Positions 1-7,998 of a DNA stretch of 11,780 nucleotides are shown here, one piece after another (positions within the stretch are counted from its first letter, which is position 1; every line of letters begins with the position of its first letter). This DNA is from Planctomycetaceae bacterium. GTDB lineage: Bacteria; Planctomycetota; Planctomycetia; Planctomycetales; Planctomycetaceae. Where the stretch lies: the NCBI GenBank assembly GCA_003503535.1, contig DOCI01000089.1, positions 3,742 through 15,521 of the forward strand, in the 5' to 3' direction. Under the pieces are notes generated by a model. It saw only the letters and a program-made list of their open reading frames with translations, made no database searches and was not told the DNA's origin. Made by a program: the position numbers and the translations under genes.

Positions 1-1
1 G

Positions 2-121
2 ACATTAAGATTAGGCCGAGAACTTCAATGGAATCCCGAGACAGAAACATTCATCGATGACTCCAAGGCTGACGAGTTTATCTCCCGCAAAGCCAGACCT
101 GGTTTTGAAATTCATATGTAA
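2..121 (+). CDS. C-terminal end of a Gfo/Idh/MocA-type oxidoreductase (partial)
   Basis: An open frame enters from the left edge and ends at TAA 119-121, giving the last 39 residues of a protein. The segment begins TLRLGRELQWNPETETFIDD and ends in GFEIHM. The pattern of a short LGRELQW-like strand followed by an acidic ETETFIDDSKAD stretch and a basic, aromatic tail is what I associate with the C-terminus of Gfo/Idh/MocA-family dehydrogenases common in planctomycetes. No catalytic residues are visible in this fragment, so the family call rests on tail resemblance and on the next gene being of the same family. The two genes are 48 bases apart and may be co-transcribed. Confidence 0.55.
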   Translation, partial: TLRLGRELQWNPETETFIDDSKADEFISRKARPGFEIHM

Positions 122-169
122 ATCTTTACATGCGACAATCGAGAGCAATTCGTAATTGAAAGTAAGTTA

Positions 170-1237
170 ATGACGCAACAAGCTGACAATACCGTTAAGA
201 ATATCCGCTTTGGACTGATAGGTTTCGGAGCCTGGGGCAAACATCATGCCGATGCGATTGACAAAACTGTAGGTGCAGAACTCGTCGGCATCTCTGCACG
301 GAGTGAAACCTCCTGCACTCAAGCCCGTGATACTTATGCCGACGCGAAAGTATACTCGAACTACGAAGACATGCTGGCCGATGAATCCATCGAAATTGTT
401 GACATCGTCGTTCCCAGTTATCTGCATCATGAAATTGCTTCGAAAGCACTGGCAGCCGGAAAGCACCTGTTACTCGAGAAGCCGATGGCCATTTCGATGT
501 CCGAATGCGATGACCTGATCGACATCGCCAGAGAACACAAGCGAATCTTCGCCGTCGGACACGAATTGCGATTGTCGTCATTATGGGGCAAGGTGAAAGA
601 CCTCATCGAAGAGGGCTACATTGGCGATCCCCAATATGCATTGGTCGAACTTTCTCGAAACCCCTATCGACTGGGAGCGGATGGCTGGCGATACGATATC
701 AGCCGCGTCGGCAACTGGATTCTGGAGGAGCCGATACACTTCTTCGACCTGGCTCGTTGGTATCTTGCACAAAGTGGCGACCCCGTTTCCGTCTATGCCT
801 CCGCAAACTCCCGACAGCCTGATCATCCCGAATTGCAGGACAATTTCAGCGCGATCATGAAATTCGACAAAGGTGCTTATGCCGTCGTGACACAAACTCT
901 CAGTGCCTTCGAGCATCATCAAACAGTGAAAGTCACCGGCACTAAAGGAGCATTGTGGGCCAGTTGGAGTGGAGCCATGGACCGCACCCGCCACCCAACG
1001 TTTTCACTACGCGGATTTAATGGAGATAATGTCGAAAACATTCCCATCGAAAAAATGACAGGCGAGCTTTACGAACTCGAAGATCAAATCGCAATGCTGG
1101 TCGAAGTTCTCAACAATAATGGCTCCCTCGCTTGCCCTGCAGTAGAAGGCCGCTGGTCCGTCGCCATGTGCCTGGCTGCACAACAATCTGTGGAAACGGG
1201 ACTACCCGTTTCATTTCAGGATTTCCTGAAACATTGA
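170..1237 (+). CDS. Gfo/Idh/MocA family NAD(P)-dependent oxidoreductase
   Basis: This 355-residue protein has the usual length and layout of a Gfo/Idh/MocA dehydrogenase, a cytoplasmic enzyme that oxidises or reduces sugars or related polyols with NAD(P). The N-terminal Rossmann fold carries the dinucleotide-binding glycines in GLIGFGAWG (residues 15-23). The family's EKP motif is E103-K104-P105 in LLLEKPMA, where the lysine is catalytic. The C-terminal alpha/beta half holds GNWILEEPIHFFDLARWY (181-198), and H190 and D193 fit the active-site histidine region. The ATG at 170 has no strong Shine-Dalgarno sequence (AAAGTAAG lies just upstream), but the fold starts about 12 residues in, so the start is reasonable. 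The substrate cannot be told from sequence. Its neighbour upstream appears to be a paralogue. Confidence 0.88.
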   Translation: MTQQADNTVKNIRFGLIGFGAWGKHHADAIDKTVGAELVGISARSETSCTQARDTYADAKVYSNYEDMLADESIEIVDIVVPSYLHHEIASKALAAGKHLLLEKPMAISMSECDDLIDIAREHKRIFAVGHELRLSSLWGKVKDLIEEGYIGDPQYALVELSRNPYRLGADGWRYDISRVGNWILEEPIHFFDLARWYLAQSGDPVSVYASANSRQPDHPELQDNFSAIMKFDKGAYAVVTQTLSAFEHHQTVKVTGTKGALWASWSGAMDRTRHPTFSLRGFNGDNVENIPIEKMTGELYELEDQIAMLVEVLNNNGSLACPAVEGRWSVAMCLAAQQSVETGLPVSFQDFLKH

Positions 1238-1334
1238 AGTCGTATTGAACTCTTTCAGAGTGGCAATTAGGCTGAGATTTCGTGATGATGCAGTCTCAAA
1301 TCTGGAGATTCGTTTCATTCTCGGAGTTCTCAAA

Positions 1335-2582
1335 ATGCTTAGTCGTATCTCATTCAGTGCTTGTCTTTTGCTGCTGATAGCGATTCCCTTACATGCCGCT
1401 GATCTCCCGCTGGCTGCCCCAAAATCTGTCGGGATGTCTTCCTCAAAATTGAATCAGATCAATGAGTTGATGAATCAACAACTGGAAGAAGACAAACTCG
1501 CAGGTGGAGTGGTAATCGTCGCTCGCAAAGGTAAGGTTGTTTTCTTCGAAGCTTATGGCCATCGAGATCTGGCTAACGATAAGCCTATGGAAAAAGACAC
1601 AATCGTCCGTCTGTTTTCTATGACAAAATCAATCACCACCGCCGCTGCGATGATGCTTGTCGAAGAAGGCAAACTGGAAGTAGAAGCCCCAGCTTCCAGG
1701 TATGTGCCCGTTCTTTCAACGGTCAAAGTCTGGACAAAAGATGGACTCATCGAGCCGAAGCGGGAAATCACAGTCGCCGACTTAATGCGTCACACAGCCG
1801 GCTTCGGAAGAGGCGGTGACGATGCAGTTGGAAAAGCGTTCAACAAAGCGAATCTATGGCAATCGAAAGATCTCGATGATTACGTAAATCGGCTGGCAGC
1901 CGTCCCGCTGGCCTATCAACCAGGGGAAGAATGGGTCTATTCTAACTCGATCGATGTCCTTGGCCTGATTGTTCAGAAAGTCTCCGGCCAACCATTCGGC
2001 GAGTTTCTTCAGGAACGCTTTTTCGATCCCCTCGATATGACGGACATCGGCTTTTATGTCCCTGCTGAAAAACTAGATCGATTTGCCGTCAACTACAAAC
2101 GTAGTAAAGACGGTCTCATCCCGATTTCCAATCCCGAAGCAGATGCCCGCTATCACAGTATGCCAGCAGTCCAATCTGGAGGCGGAGGACTGGTTGGCAC
2201 TGCAGCTGATTATATGAAATTTCTGCTCATGATTGCCAATGGGGGCGAATGGAGTGGTAAGCGTTACCTGTCTCCTGAAACCATCAAGTTGATGACGACA
2301 AATCAACTTCCCAGGGCTGCCTTTCCCATCAGTTTCGGCTCTCAGGTTCGTCATGGCACAGGCTACAGTTTCGGATTCAATGTTCGCACGGCTGACACCG
2401 AATGGGATCCCGCTGCCCACGTCGCTGAATACGGCTGGGGAGGAGCCGCTTCCACGCATTACTGGGTCAGCCCGAATGACGATGGCCTGATCATTGTCAC
2501 ACTCGAGCAGATCATGCCTTATACATTTGATACGGAATGGTTGCTCAAACCTGTCATTTATGACGCGATCAATGAAAAATAA
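1335..2582 (+). CDS. secreted serine hydrolase, beta-lactamase/class C esterase family
   Basis: The frame is open from a TTG at 1245, but the ATG at 1335 is preferred. It gives 415 residues, follows GGAG at 1322-1325 with an eight-base gap, and starts with a clean signal peptide: MLSRISF, a hydrophobic stretch SACLLLLIAIPL and a cleavage site near HAA-DLP. The mature part has all three motifs of the serine beta-lactamase/penicillin-binding-protein fold: the nucleophile tetrad S-M-T-K (S95, K98), Y-S-N (Y202-N204) and a C-terminal GWGGAAST (367-374) in place of KTG. This pattern is typical of EstB-like esterases and D-aminopeptidase-like hydrolases rather than antibiotic-degrading beta-lactamases. 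It should act outside the cytoplasm on an unknown ester or amide. The 97-base gap after the oxidoreductase may hold its own promoter, but I see no convincing one. Confidence 0.87.
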   Translation: MLSRISFSACLLLLIAIPLHAADLPLAAPKSVGMSSSKLNQINELMNQQLEEDKLAGGVVIVARKGKVVFFEAYGHRDLANDKPMEKDTIVRLFSMTKSITTAAAMMLVEEGKLEVEAPASRYVPVLSTVKVWTKDGLIEPKREITVADLMRHTAGFGRGGDDAVGKAFNKANLWQSKDLDDYVNRLAAVPLAYQPGEEWVYSNSIDVLGLIVQKVSGQPFGEFLQERFFDPLDMTDIGFYVPAEKLDRFAVNYKRSKDGLIPISNPEADARYHSMPAVQSGGGGLVGTAADYMKFLLMIANGGEWSGKRYLSPETIKLMTTNQLPRAAFPISFGSQVRHGTGYSFGFNVRTADTEWDPAAHVAEYGWGGAASTHYWVSPNDDGLIIVTLEQIMPYTFDTEWLLKPVIYDAINEK

Positions 2583-2595
2583 TCCATGGGATTGA

Positions 2596-3180
2596 GTGGC
2601 AACAGTGACAGAAATTGAAATGGCAGCCGTCCTGTTTGGACTGGCGTGTGTCTGGCTGACGATCCGTCAGAATATCTGGTGCTGGCCAACGGGGCTGGTT
2701 CAGGTCATTCTGTATGTCATTATCTTTTATCAGGTGAAACTTTATTCGGATTTAATTTTGCATCTGGTTTATATTGGAATGCAAATTTACGGCTGGCATC
2801 ACTGGCTGTACGGCGGAAAAGAGCAACAAGCTTTGCCAGTTTCCACCCTCACTTCTCAGCAAAGAATTTTGTGGATACTTGCAGCCGGCTTGGTCACTCC
2901 CCTCTGGGGTTTCGGTATGGTCACTTACACCGATGCCGCATTCCCCTATGGAGATGCTTTCACCACGGTGGCAAGTCTGATCGCTCAATGGTTACTGGCT
3001 CAAAAGAAACTCGAATCATGGTATTTCTGGATCGCAGTTGATGCCATTGCGATTGGGATATATTGGCAAAAGAACCTGGTGTTAACAGCTGGATTGTATG
3101 CCGTTTTCCTGGTTCTGGCTGTTATAGGTCTACTCGCGTGGAGGAAAGCATTTTCGAGTAACAGGAGTGAGGTGATATGA
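2596..3180 (+). CDS. pnuC: nicotinamide riboside transporter PnuC
   Basis: This small, very hydrophobic protein (up to 194 residues) has six to seven membrane segments and a PnuC-type N-terminus. That N-terminus includes [19 protein letters not shown], followed by [21 protein letters not shown], the family's tryptophan-rich core that lines the substrate path. PnuC moves nicotinamide riboside across the inner membrane by facilitated diffusion, trapped by phosphorylation inside. The start is uncertain: GTG 2596 is used here, while GTG 2605 and ATG 2620 are in frame and would remove three or eight residues. Shine-Dalgarno support is weak for all of them. The stop codon overlaps the start of the next gene by four bases (ATGA), and that gene encodes the kinase expected to trap the substrate, which supports nicotinamide riboside over thiamine or riboflavin. 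Confidence 0.9.
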   Translation: MATVTEIEMAAVLFGLACVWLTIRQNIWCWPTGLVQVILYVIIFYQVKLYSDLILHLVYIGMQIYGWHHWLYGGKEQQALPVSTLTSQQRILWILAAGLVTPLWGFGMVTYTDAAFPYGDAFTTVASLIAQWLLAQKKLESWYFWIAVDAIAIGIYWQKNLVLTAGLYAVFLVLAVIGLLAWRKAFSSNRSEVI

Positions 3181-4202
3181 CAACTGGCCTGGTCCTCGGA
3201 AAGTTTGCCCCGTTACACAAGGGACATCAACTCCTCATTGAAACGGCTCTTCAGGAAAATGAGCATGTGATCGTTATGATCTATCATTCTCCTGAGGTGA
3301 CCAGTATCCCGCTTCCTGTCCGTGCGGGATGGATAAAACTACTCTATCCACAAATCGAAATCATCGAGGCTTGGGATGGTCCGATGGAAGTGGGTGATAC
3401 TCCCGATATCAGACTCAGACATGAGAAGTATCTCCTGAAGAAACTGGGGACAACGGCCATCACAAACTTCTATTCCAGTGAATTTTATGGCCGGCACGTC
3501 AGTGAAGCATTGGGAGCATGCGACCGTCGTATCGATTCGAAACGCACGAGGATCCCCGTCTCTGCAACTGTAATACGTGATAATCCCTTTCAGAATCGAA
3601 AATATCTTGCTCCAGTTGTGTACCAGGATTTCATCACAAAAATTGTTTTTCTGGGTGCTCCTTCGACTGGTAAAACGACCTTGGCCCGTGAACTTGCCAA
3701 ACTTCATGAGACTGCCTGGATGCCCGAATACGGTCGAGAATACTGGGAGAAACATCACAATGAAAGACGACTGACAATGGAGCAAATGGTCGAAATTGCA
3801 GAAGTTCATCGTCAAAGAGAAGATGCCCTGATCCCAGAAGCGAATCGATTTCTTTTCGTCGATACCGATGCGACTACCACCTCAATGTTTTCGATGGCTT
3901 ATCACAATCAGGTCCATCCACGATTAGCCGAACTCGCCTCCGAGACGAAAAACAGGTATGACTTATTCTTTCTCTGCGGGGCCGAAATTCCATATGATGA
4001 TACGTGGGATCGATCCGGTGATGCAGATCGCCAGGTCCTCCAGGAACAAATCAAGTCCGATCTATTACTTCGACAACTTCCGTTCATTACACTCACTGGG
4101 ACTTTGGAAGAACGCTTAAGGATTGTCAGTAACATCCTGCAGAACTTCGATAAATATCGTCCTATAGGCGATCAACTCCTAAATTGGCAGCCCTTGAATT
4201 GA
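3177..4202 (+). CDS. nadR: NadR-type bifunctional NMN adenylyltransferase / nicotinamide riboside kinase
   Basis: This 341-residue protein has two catalytic domains. The N-terminal nucleotidyltransferase shows [11 protein letters not shown] (residues 8-18) with the HxGH motif at H14-H17, and the second signature SATVIR at 129-134. It joins NMN and ATP into NAD. The C-terminal P-loop kinase shows Walker [10 protein letters not shown] (160-168) and an acidic strand FLFVDTDA (226-233). It phosphorylates nicotinamide riboside to NMN. The N-terminal helix-turn-helix that makes enterobacterial NadR (about 410 residues) a repressor is absent, so this should be a purely metabolic enzyme. The ATG overlaps the pnuC stop as ATGA and is preceded by AGGAGTGAGG, so translation is probably coupled. 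Together the pair forms a complete salvage route from external nicotinamide riboside to NAD. Confidence 0.92.
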   Translation: MTTGLVLGKFAPLHKGHQLLIETALQENEHVIVMIYHSPEVTSIPLPVRAGWIKLLYPQIEIIEAWDGPMEVGDTPDIRLRHEKYLLKKLGTTAITNFYSSEFYGRHVSEALGACDRRIDSKRTRIPVSATVIRDNPFQNRKYLAPVVYQDFITKIVFLGAPSTGKTTLARELAKLHETAWMPEYGREYWEKHHNERRLTMEQMVEIAEVHRQREDALIPEANRFLFVDTDATTTSMFSMAYHNQVHPRLAELASETKNRYDLFFLCGAEIPYDDTWDRSGDADRQVLQEQIKSDLLLRQLPFITLTGTLEERLRIVSNILQNFDKYRPIGDQLLNWQPLN

Positions 4203-4252
4203 TTGTGAATATTTCAATCCGTTATTCCCCTTATTATTGATTGACCAAAAAA

Positions 4253-5359
4253 ATGAAAATATCCTGTATCAGTGCTTATCAGGTTAACTTGCCCTTGAAA
4301 GAAGGGACTTACAAGTGGTCGGGAGGGAAATCGGTCTCCGTTTTCGACAGTACGATTGTCTGTGTGGAAACAGATTGCGGAATGAAAGGCTATGGCGAAG
4401 TCTGTCCATTAGGGCCGTATTATCTTCCCGCCTATGCCGAAGGAGTTCGCGCGGGAATCCGTGAATTGGGCCCCCATTTGATCGGTATGGATCCACGCGA
4501 GTTGAGTCAGCTGAATCACCGTATGGATGCCGCCTTTAAAGGCCATCCCTATGTCAAATCGGGAATCGATATTGCCTGCTGGGATATTCTGGGAAAAGTA
4601 ACAAACCTGCCGGTCTCAATTTTAATGGGAGGACGATACGGGGAGTCCGTCAGGCTCTATCGTGCAATTTCTCAGTTATCACCAGACGAGATGGCACAAA
4701 ACGTCAATCATTATCGATACGAAGGCTACACACGATTCCAACTTAAAGTTGGCGGGGATCCTGATACCGATATCGAACGCATCCGAGCAGTCTCCGCCGT
4801 TCTGGGGCCACAGGAGCGACTCGTCGCCGACGCCAATACTGGTTGGACACAGCATGAAGCGATGAGAGTTGTACGAGCCGTGAAAGATCTGGATGTTTAT
4901 ATCGAGCAACCCTGCTTAACCTACGAAGAGTGCCTCGCCATTCGTCAACATACCAATCACCCTTTTATTCTTGATGAAAATATCGACAGTCTGGCGATGT
5001 TGATGCGTGCCAAACAGGATCTGGCGATGGATGTCGTCAACATAAAAATCAGCAAGCTCGGAGGCTTAACCCGAGCCAGGCAGGCTCGGGACCTGTGCGT
5101 TTCCATGGGCATCGCAATGACTCTCGAAGATTCCTGGGGCGGAGATATTGCCACAGCTGCCATCGCCCACTTTGCCCACAGTACTCCGGAAGAATTTCGG
5201 TTTACGAGCACAGACTTCAATAGTTATGTCACGGTCGAAACAGCACTTGGTGCTCCCCAACGAAATCAAGGCTTCATGACAACCAACAATGAACCGGGAC
5301 TCGGAATCACCCCCATCCCCGAAGTTCTCGGCCAGGCCGTTTTTGAGATCAGTTCATAA
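4253..5359 (+). CDS. enolase-superfamily enzyme, MR/MLE group (cis-3-hydroxyproline dehydratase-like)
   Basis: This 368-residue protein has the two-domain layout of the mandelate racemase/muconate lactonizing enzymes: an N-terminal capping domain and a TIM-like barrel. Barrel residues in order are K165 in [10 protein letters not shown], metal ligands D193 (VADANTGW), E218 (YIEQP) and D241/E242 (ILDENI), the second base K265 in NIKISKLGG, and E292-D293 in LEDSWGGD. Paired lysines across the active site with metal-binding acids fit abstraction of an alpha proton from a carboxylate. The FQLKVGGDP stretch recalls hydroxyproline-related dehydratases and betaine epimerases, but the substrate is inference. 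ATG 4253 is chosen over TTG 4241, which would add only MTKK; neither has a Shine-Dalgarno sequence. The gene is 50 bases after nadR and could be read through from it. Confidence 0.85.
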   Translation: MKISCISAYQVNLPLKEGTYKWSGGKSVSVFDSTIVCVETDCGMKGYGEVCPLGPYYLPAYAEGVRAGIRELGPHLIGMDPRELSQLNHRMDAAFKGHPYVKSGIDIACWDILGKVTNLPVSILMGGRYGESVRLYRAISQLSPDEMAQNVNHYRYEGYTRFQLKVGGDPDTDIERIRAVSAVLGPQERLVADANTGWTQHEAMRVVRAVKDLDVYIEQPCLTYEECLAIRQHTNHPFILDENIDSLAMLMRAKQDLAMDVVNIKISKLGGLTRARQARDLCVSMGIAMTLEDSWGGDIATAAIAHFAHSTPEEFRFTSTDFNSYVTVETALGAPQRNQGFMTTNNEPGLGITPIPEVLGQAVFEISS

Positions 5360-5707
5360 TGCGACCGCTCCCCGAAATAAACTCCGCGAACCGTCATCCC
5401 TAAAAGATACTGATAAAAAGCTTGAACCACTCTGATTATCGACTTTGTTAACTTGAATGCCCTTGAACCAAATTGCAAATTTCTGTGTCCACAAAATGCA
5501 TTTGGAGATTCACCTATAGGAACGTGCACATTAGGGCACTCACTTGAGCTGCTCTTAAATGTTTAATCAGAAAATTCCAAATTTATCGAAAAATGAGTCT
5601 GACATTCCAGACAATCAAAAAACAAGCCCCACCAACACTTGCGACCAGGGACCAGATTTGCCATATTACGGCTCGCGACAAATTAAAAAACATGTCGCAC
5701 CACTCAA
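5360..5707 (+). other. intergenic region between enolase-superfamily gene and tRNA-Arg
   Basis: About 350 bases without a convincing gene. A short reverse frame spans part of it but has no ribosome binding site or recognisable content. I see no strong hairpin terminator after the enolase-type gene. The right third holds the promoter-like sequence listed separately. Confidence 0.6.
5639..5667 (+). promoter_or_regulatory. candidate sigma70-type promoter for tRNA-Arg
   Basis: TTGCGA (5639-5644) and CATATT (5662-5667) are 17 bases apart and each match four of six consensus positions. They are followed by a GC-rich stretch (ACGGCTCGCGAC) like the discriminators of stable-RNA promoters. Predicted initiation near 5674 would leave a leader of about 34 bases before the tRNA. 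Read by eye only. Confidence 0.4.
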
Positions 5708-5781
<74 letters not shown>

Positions 5782-5786
5782 TTTCT

Positions 5787-7418
5787 TTAAAGTGAGTCCA
5801 GTAAAGCCTTTAGCTTTAAAAGCTCCTCAGTCGAAAGCTGAGGAGCTTTTTCATTTCCCCCCATTAATCCCCCCACTAATGAGGATTCTGAGACGTTTAC
5901 GCCTAACAGTTGGTGAACTTCGATCGCCGCAGTATCTGCCCTTTTCTTGGCTTGGTAGAACTTTCTTGTCGTTGAGAAATCACGGTGTCGCATGATCACC
6001 ATTAGCGTCTCAGCGGACATTCCCTTATTAAAAAGTCGCTCGGCCAAACTGCGACGTAGATCATGGGCACTGGCGTACTTAATGCGGATTCCTCGTTCTG
6101 TATCTGCTTGCCGGACAATGATTCCTGCCTCCTTACCGATGATCGAGATAATCTTGCTGACTCGATCCTTAGAATACAAGGTGGACGGTGATCGTTTTCG
6201 TTTACTATGTTTTCGCAGTTTTTTAGTGATTTCATCAGGGATAGATTCTCCATATTTCCGATTGGCTTCTTTCCGATCCAATCCGAGTTTACTCAACCAT
6301 TTTCGCACTGTTGCTTCGGTGACGTGACATGCTTTCGCAATCGAGATATTGCTATAATCCAAAATCAGTTCGGACAAGTCTTTTTCGGTCGGACAGAATG
6401 CGTTCTCCTTTCTGCCTGGGACTGCATATTCCACAGGTGCCAACTTGACTACCCTTCCCTCCCGCTCATTGTCTGGTACCTGAGCAAGGATTTTCTCTAA
6501 ATCAGGTAGCATCGGTATCTCTTCAAACTTTCCATTCTTCTGGGTTGAAGGAATGACGATTGTTGAGTGGGTGTGCTGACGACAGGCCCAACGCGGGTGA
6601 ATCTTGGTTTCATCATTCCAATAGAAGTTCAGAGCGTCTGCGATACGAAATCCGCTTTCCCACAGAACTCGAAGTAAGAAGTTCCAGGAAGACGAAGCGG
6701 TTTTGCCAACAACTTTCGGCGTGCTTGCAAGCAAACGGTCAAACTCTTCTCCAGTAATCGCTCGGCCACGACTTACTTCATCCTCATCCAGATCTTCAAT
6801 CGGTGGGATCTTCACGATCCACTCGTGTTTGTAGCAATAACGAGCGAAAGCCAAAATGTCGCCAACAATACTATTGACGGTGGTTGGCAGTCGAGATTCA
6901 TAACGACTTTCGATTCCGTCCCGTAGTTGTTCCTGCAAATACTCCAGACCTGCCAGTGACAGGCACTCCTCTAAAGTCACACCTGATTGAAGTCCGTCTT
7001 TAGCTCGACGTGATTCATAGATTCGCATTGAGATCTCAAGTGAGGAACACATGCTTTGAAATGACTGCGCTCGGAGACGATTTTTCTTGAATGCTCGATA
7101 GTGCTCAAAGGCTTCGTCGAACAACATCTTGGTAGACTTGTCATCATCTGAGTGGGCATAGTTTGGCTGGGAAATCGTCCTTTCGTGTGATTCAGTTATT
7201 GCACCACCTGATTTGACGTAATCACCATTAATCAATCGCTCTCGACACTCTCGTAGAATCCTACGGGCTTCTGCTCGATCGCGAGTCCCGCAGGACTTCC
7301 GGATTCGCTTCTGTTTCAGGGGACAATAAAACTTAAGTACGTAACCATTTTTGTCAGATTTCCGCAATGGTCGCTGCGGGTAGATTTGTACGTTTCCGAT
7401 TTCTGGCTGACGTGGCAT
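5787..7418 (-). CDS. int: tyrosine recombinase (integrase) with an inserted HTH-like segment
   Basis: This 543-residue protein is longer than typical phage-type integrases (about 350-450). A basic N-terminal region (1-65) could bind arm sites. A helical core-binding domain follows (about 97-205). The catalytic domain has Arg I R258 (SGFRIADAL), a likely beta-hairpin lysine at K294 or K297 (TQKNGK), H452xxR455 (AHDLRR), H478 and nucleophile Y488 (RKFY). All expected catalytic residues are therefore present. Between Arg I and HxxR there is an unusually long stretch containing a helix-turn-helix-like segment at 345-380 ([20 protein letters not shown]). The ATG at 7418 follows TAGGAG seven bases upstream. 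The 3' end overlaps a terminator hairpin and contains two runs of six G. The gene reads toward the tRNA and should catalyse insertion and, with the neighbouring excisionase-like protein, excision. Confidence 0.9.
   Translation of the reverse strand: MPRQPEIGNVQIYPQRPLRKSDKNGYVLKFYCPLKQKRIRKSCGTRDRAEARRILRECRERLINGDYVKSGGAITESHERTISQPNYAHSDDDKSTKMLFDEAFEHYRAFKKNRLRAQSFQSMCSSLEISMRIYESRRAKDGLQSGVTLEECLSLAGLEYLQEQLRDGIESRYESRLPTTVNSIVGDILAFARYCYKHEWIVKIPPIEDLDEDEVSRGRAITGEEFDRLLASTPKVVGKTASSSWNFLLRVLWESGFRIADALNFYWNDETKIHPRWACRQHTHSTIVIPSTQKNGKFEEIPMLPDLEKILAQVPDNEREGRVVKLAPVEYAVPGRKENAFCPTEKDLSELILDYSNISIAKACHVTEATVRKWLSKLGLDRKEANRKYGESIPDEITKKLRKHSKRKRSPSTLYSKDRVSKIISIIGKEAGIIVRQADTERGIRIKYASAHDLRRSLAERLFNKGMSAETLMVIMRHRDFSTTRKFYQAKKRADTAAIEVHQLLGVNVSESSLVGGLMGGNEKAPQLSTEELLKLKALLDSL
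5818..5851 (+). terminator. intrinsic terminator downstream of tRNA-Arg, inside the int 3' coding end
   Basis: A perfect 13-bp stem, AAAAGCTCCTCAG (5818-5830) with CTGAGGAGCTTTT (5838-5850), closes a seven-base loop and runs into TTTTT (5847-5851). On the + strand this is a standard rho-independent terminator 36 bases after the tRNA. On the - strand the same sequence encodes integrase residues about 523-534 ([12 protein letters not shown]) and also ends in four T, so it could weakly act in both directions. Confidence 0.75.
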
Positions 7419-7437
7419 GTATTTCTCCTAAATAGAG

Positions 7438-7471
7438 TGAAAAATGGCCCGCCAGCAGAATCGCTGACGGG
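7438..7471 (-). terminator. terminator-like hairpin between the excisionase-like gene and int
   Basis: Read on the - strand, CCCGTCAGC and GCTGGCGGG (positions 7471-7463 and 7456-7448) pair over nine base pairs with one G-T wobble and a six-base loop, followed by CCATTTTTC. This has the shape of an intrinsic terminator after the 68-residue gene. The int start codon lies only about 20 bases further on, so it may modulate int expression by limiting readthrough. Confidence 0.55.
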
Positions 7472-7524
7472 TCAAAGAGGTACCTGGAAAAAGTCATCTA
7501 CCCATGTCAATGACATGATGGCTT

Positions 7525-7731
7525 TCAGCTCTTTTGCTTAGAGTGTTTTTCGATGTACTCGATTACTTTGTGCCCCCACACCCATCGTTGGTGACCGATT
7601 TGCGTGAAATGCAATCCGTTGTCGAGCATCTGGTCCCAGAACTTCTGAGATACCCCTAAACGAGCTATTAACTCTCGCTTGCTGTAGGCCTCATTTGTGC
7701 TAATGAGACCATGTGATGTTGATTTTGCCAT
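7525..7731 (-). CDS. excisionase-like small winged-helix DNA-binding protein
   Basis: This 68-residue protein contains YSKRELIARLGVSQKFWDQM (helix-turn-helix, residues about 16-35) followed by FTQIGHQRWVWGHKVIEYIE, a short wing and closing helix. This is the layout of MerR/AlpA-type excisionase domains (HTH_17-like). Such proteins bend DNA at attachment sites and steer the integrase toward excision, and many also regulate their own operon. It lies directly upstream of int on the same strand with a gap of about 106 bases. The ATG at 7731 follows GAGAA, a modest Shine-Dalgarno sequence. A 14-bp palindrome sits 24 bases upstream of the start. It could instead be a plain regulator. Confidence 0.72.
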   Translation of the reverse strand: MAKSTSHGLISTNEAYSKRELIARLGVSQKFWDQMLDNGLHFTQIGHQRWVWGHKVIEYIEKHSKQKS

Positions 7732-7754
7732 GTTATTCTCATGTAAAAATCCTT

Positions 7755-7768
7755 ACTCCCTAGGGAGT
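7755..7768. promoter_or_regulatory. 14-bp perfect palindrome upstream of the excisionase-like gene
   Basis: ACTCCCTAGGGAGT is identical to its reverse complement. It lies 24 bases upstream of the start codon at 7731, where an operator for a dimeric repressor or the protein's own binding site would be expected. The function is inferred from symmetry and position only. Confidence 0.45.
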
Positions 7769-7848
7769 CGCTCTTGCCATGCAAGTTTGTGTGCTGCAAG
7801 GCTACGTTTATCGTAAACCACCAAACTTTCATATCTCCAAGTCTTAGA

Positions 7849-7887
7849 GGTTTGATAATCATTTAGGATTGTGATCCTGATCAAACC
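7849..7887. repeat. composite inverted repeat in control region
   Basis: Outer arms GGTTTGAT (7849-7856) and ATCAAACC (7880-7887) enclose inner arms AGGAT (7865-7869) and ATCCT (7874-7878) around TGTG. The outer 8-bp and inner 5-bp stems are separated by an asymmetric bulge (eight bases on one side, one on the other). As DNA this could be a pair of nested binding sites; as RNA it could fold into a bulged hairpin. Confidence 0.5.
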
Positions 7888-7998
7888 GATTTCATTTGGT
7901 CAATACGTATGGCAGTTTAGATTCATTTTGCAAATAGAATCAGCGCACTGCTTCCTCTTCGCACAAACATGCAAAGATAAGCTATTTATGATTTGAAG

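Noticed and set aside
5266..5529. 87-codon reverse ORF after the enolase-type gene
   Set aside because: It overlaps the 3' end of the well-supported enolase-superfamily gene, lacks a good ribosome binding site and has no recognisable content.
7470..7515. TTGACA-containing promoter for int on the - strand
   Set aside because: TTGACA is present, but no acceptable -10 lies 16-18 bases downstream, and any start would precede the terminator-like hairpin.
7668..7862. 64-codon reverse ORF overlapping the excisionase-like gene
   Set aside because: It runs through the palindrome and out of frame into the better-supported 68-residue gene; no ribosome binding site.
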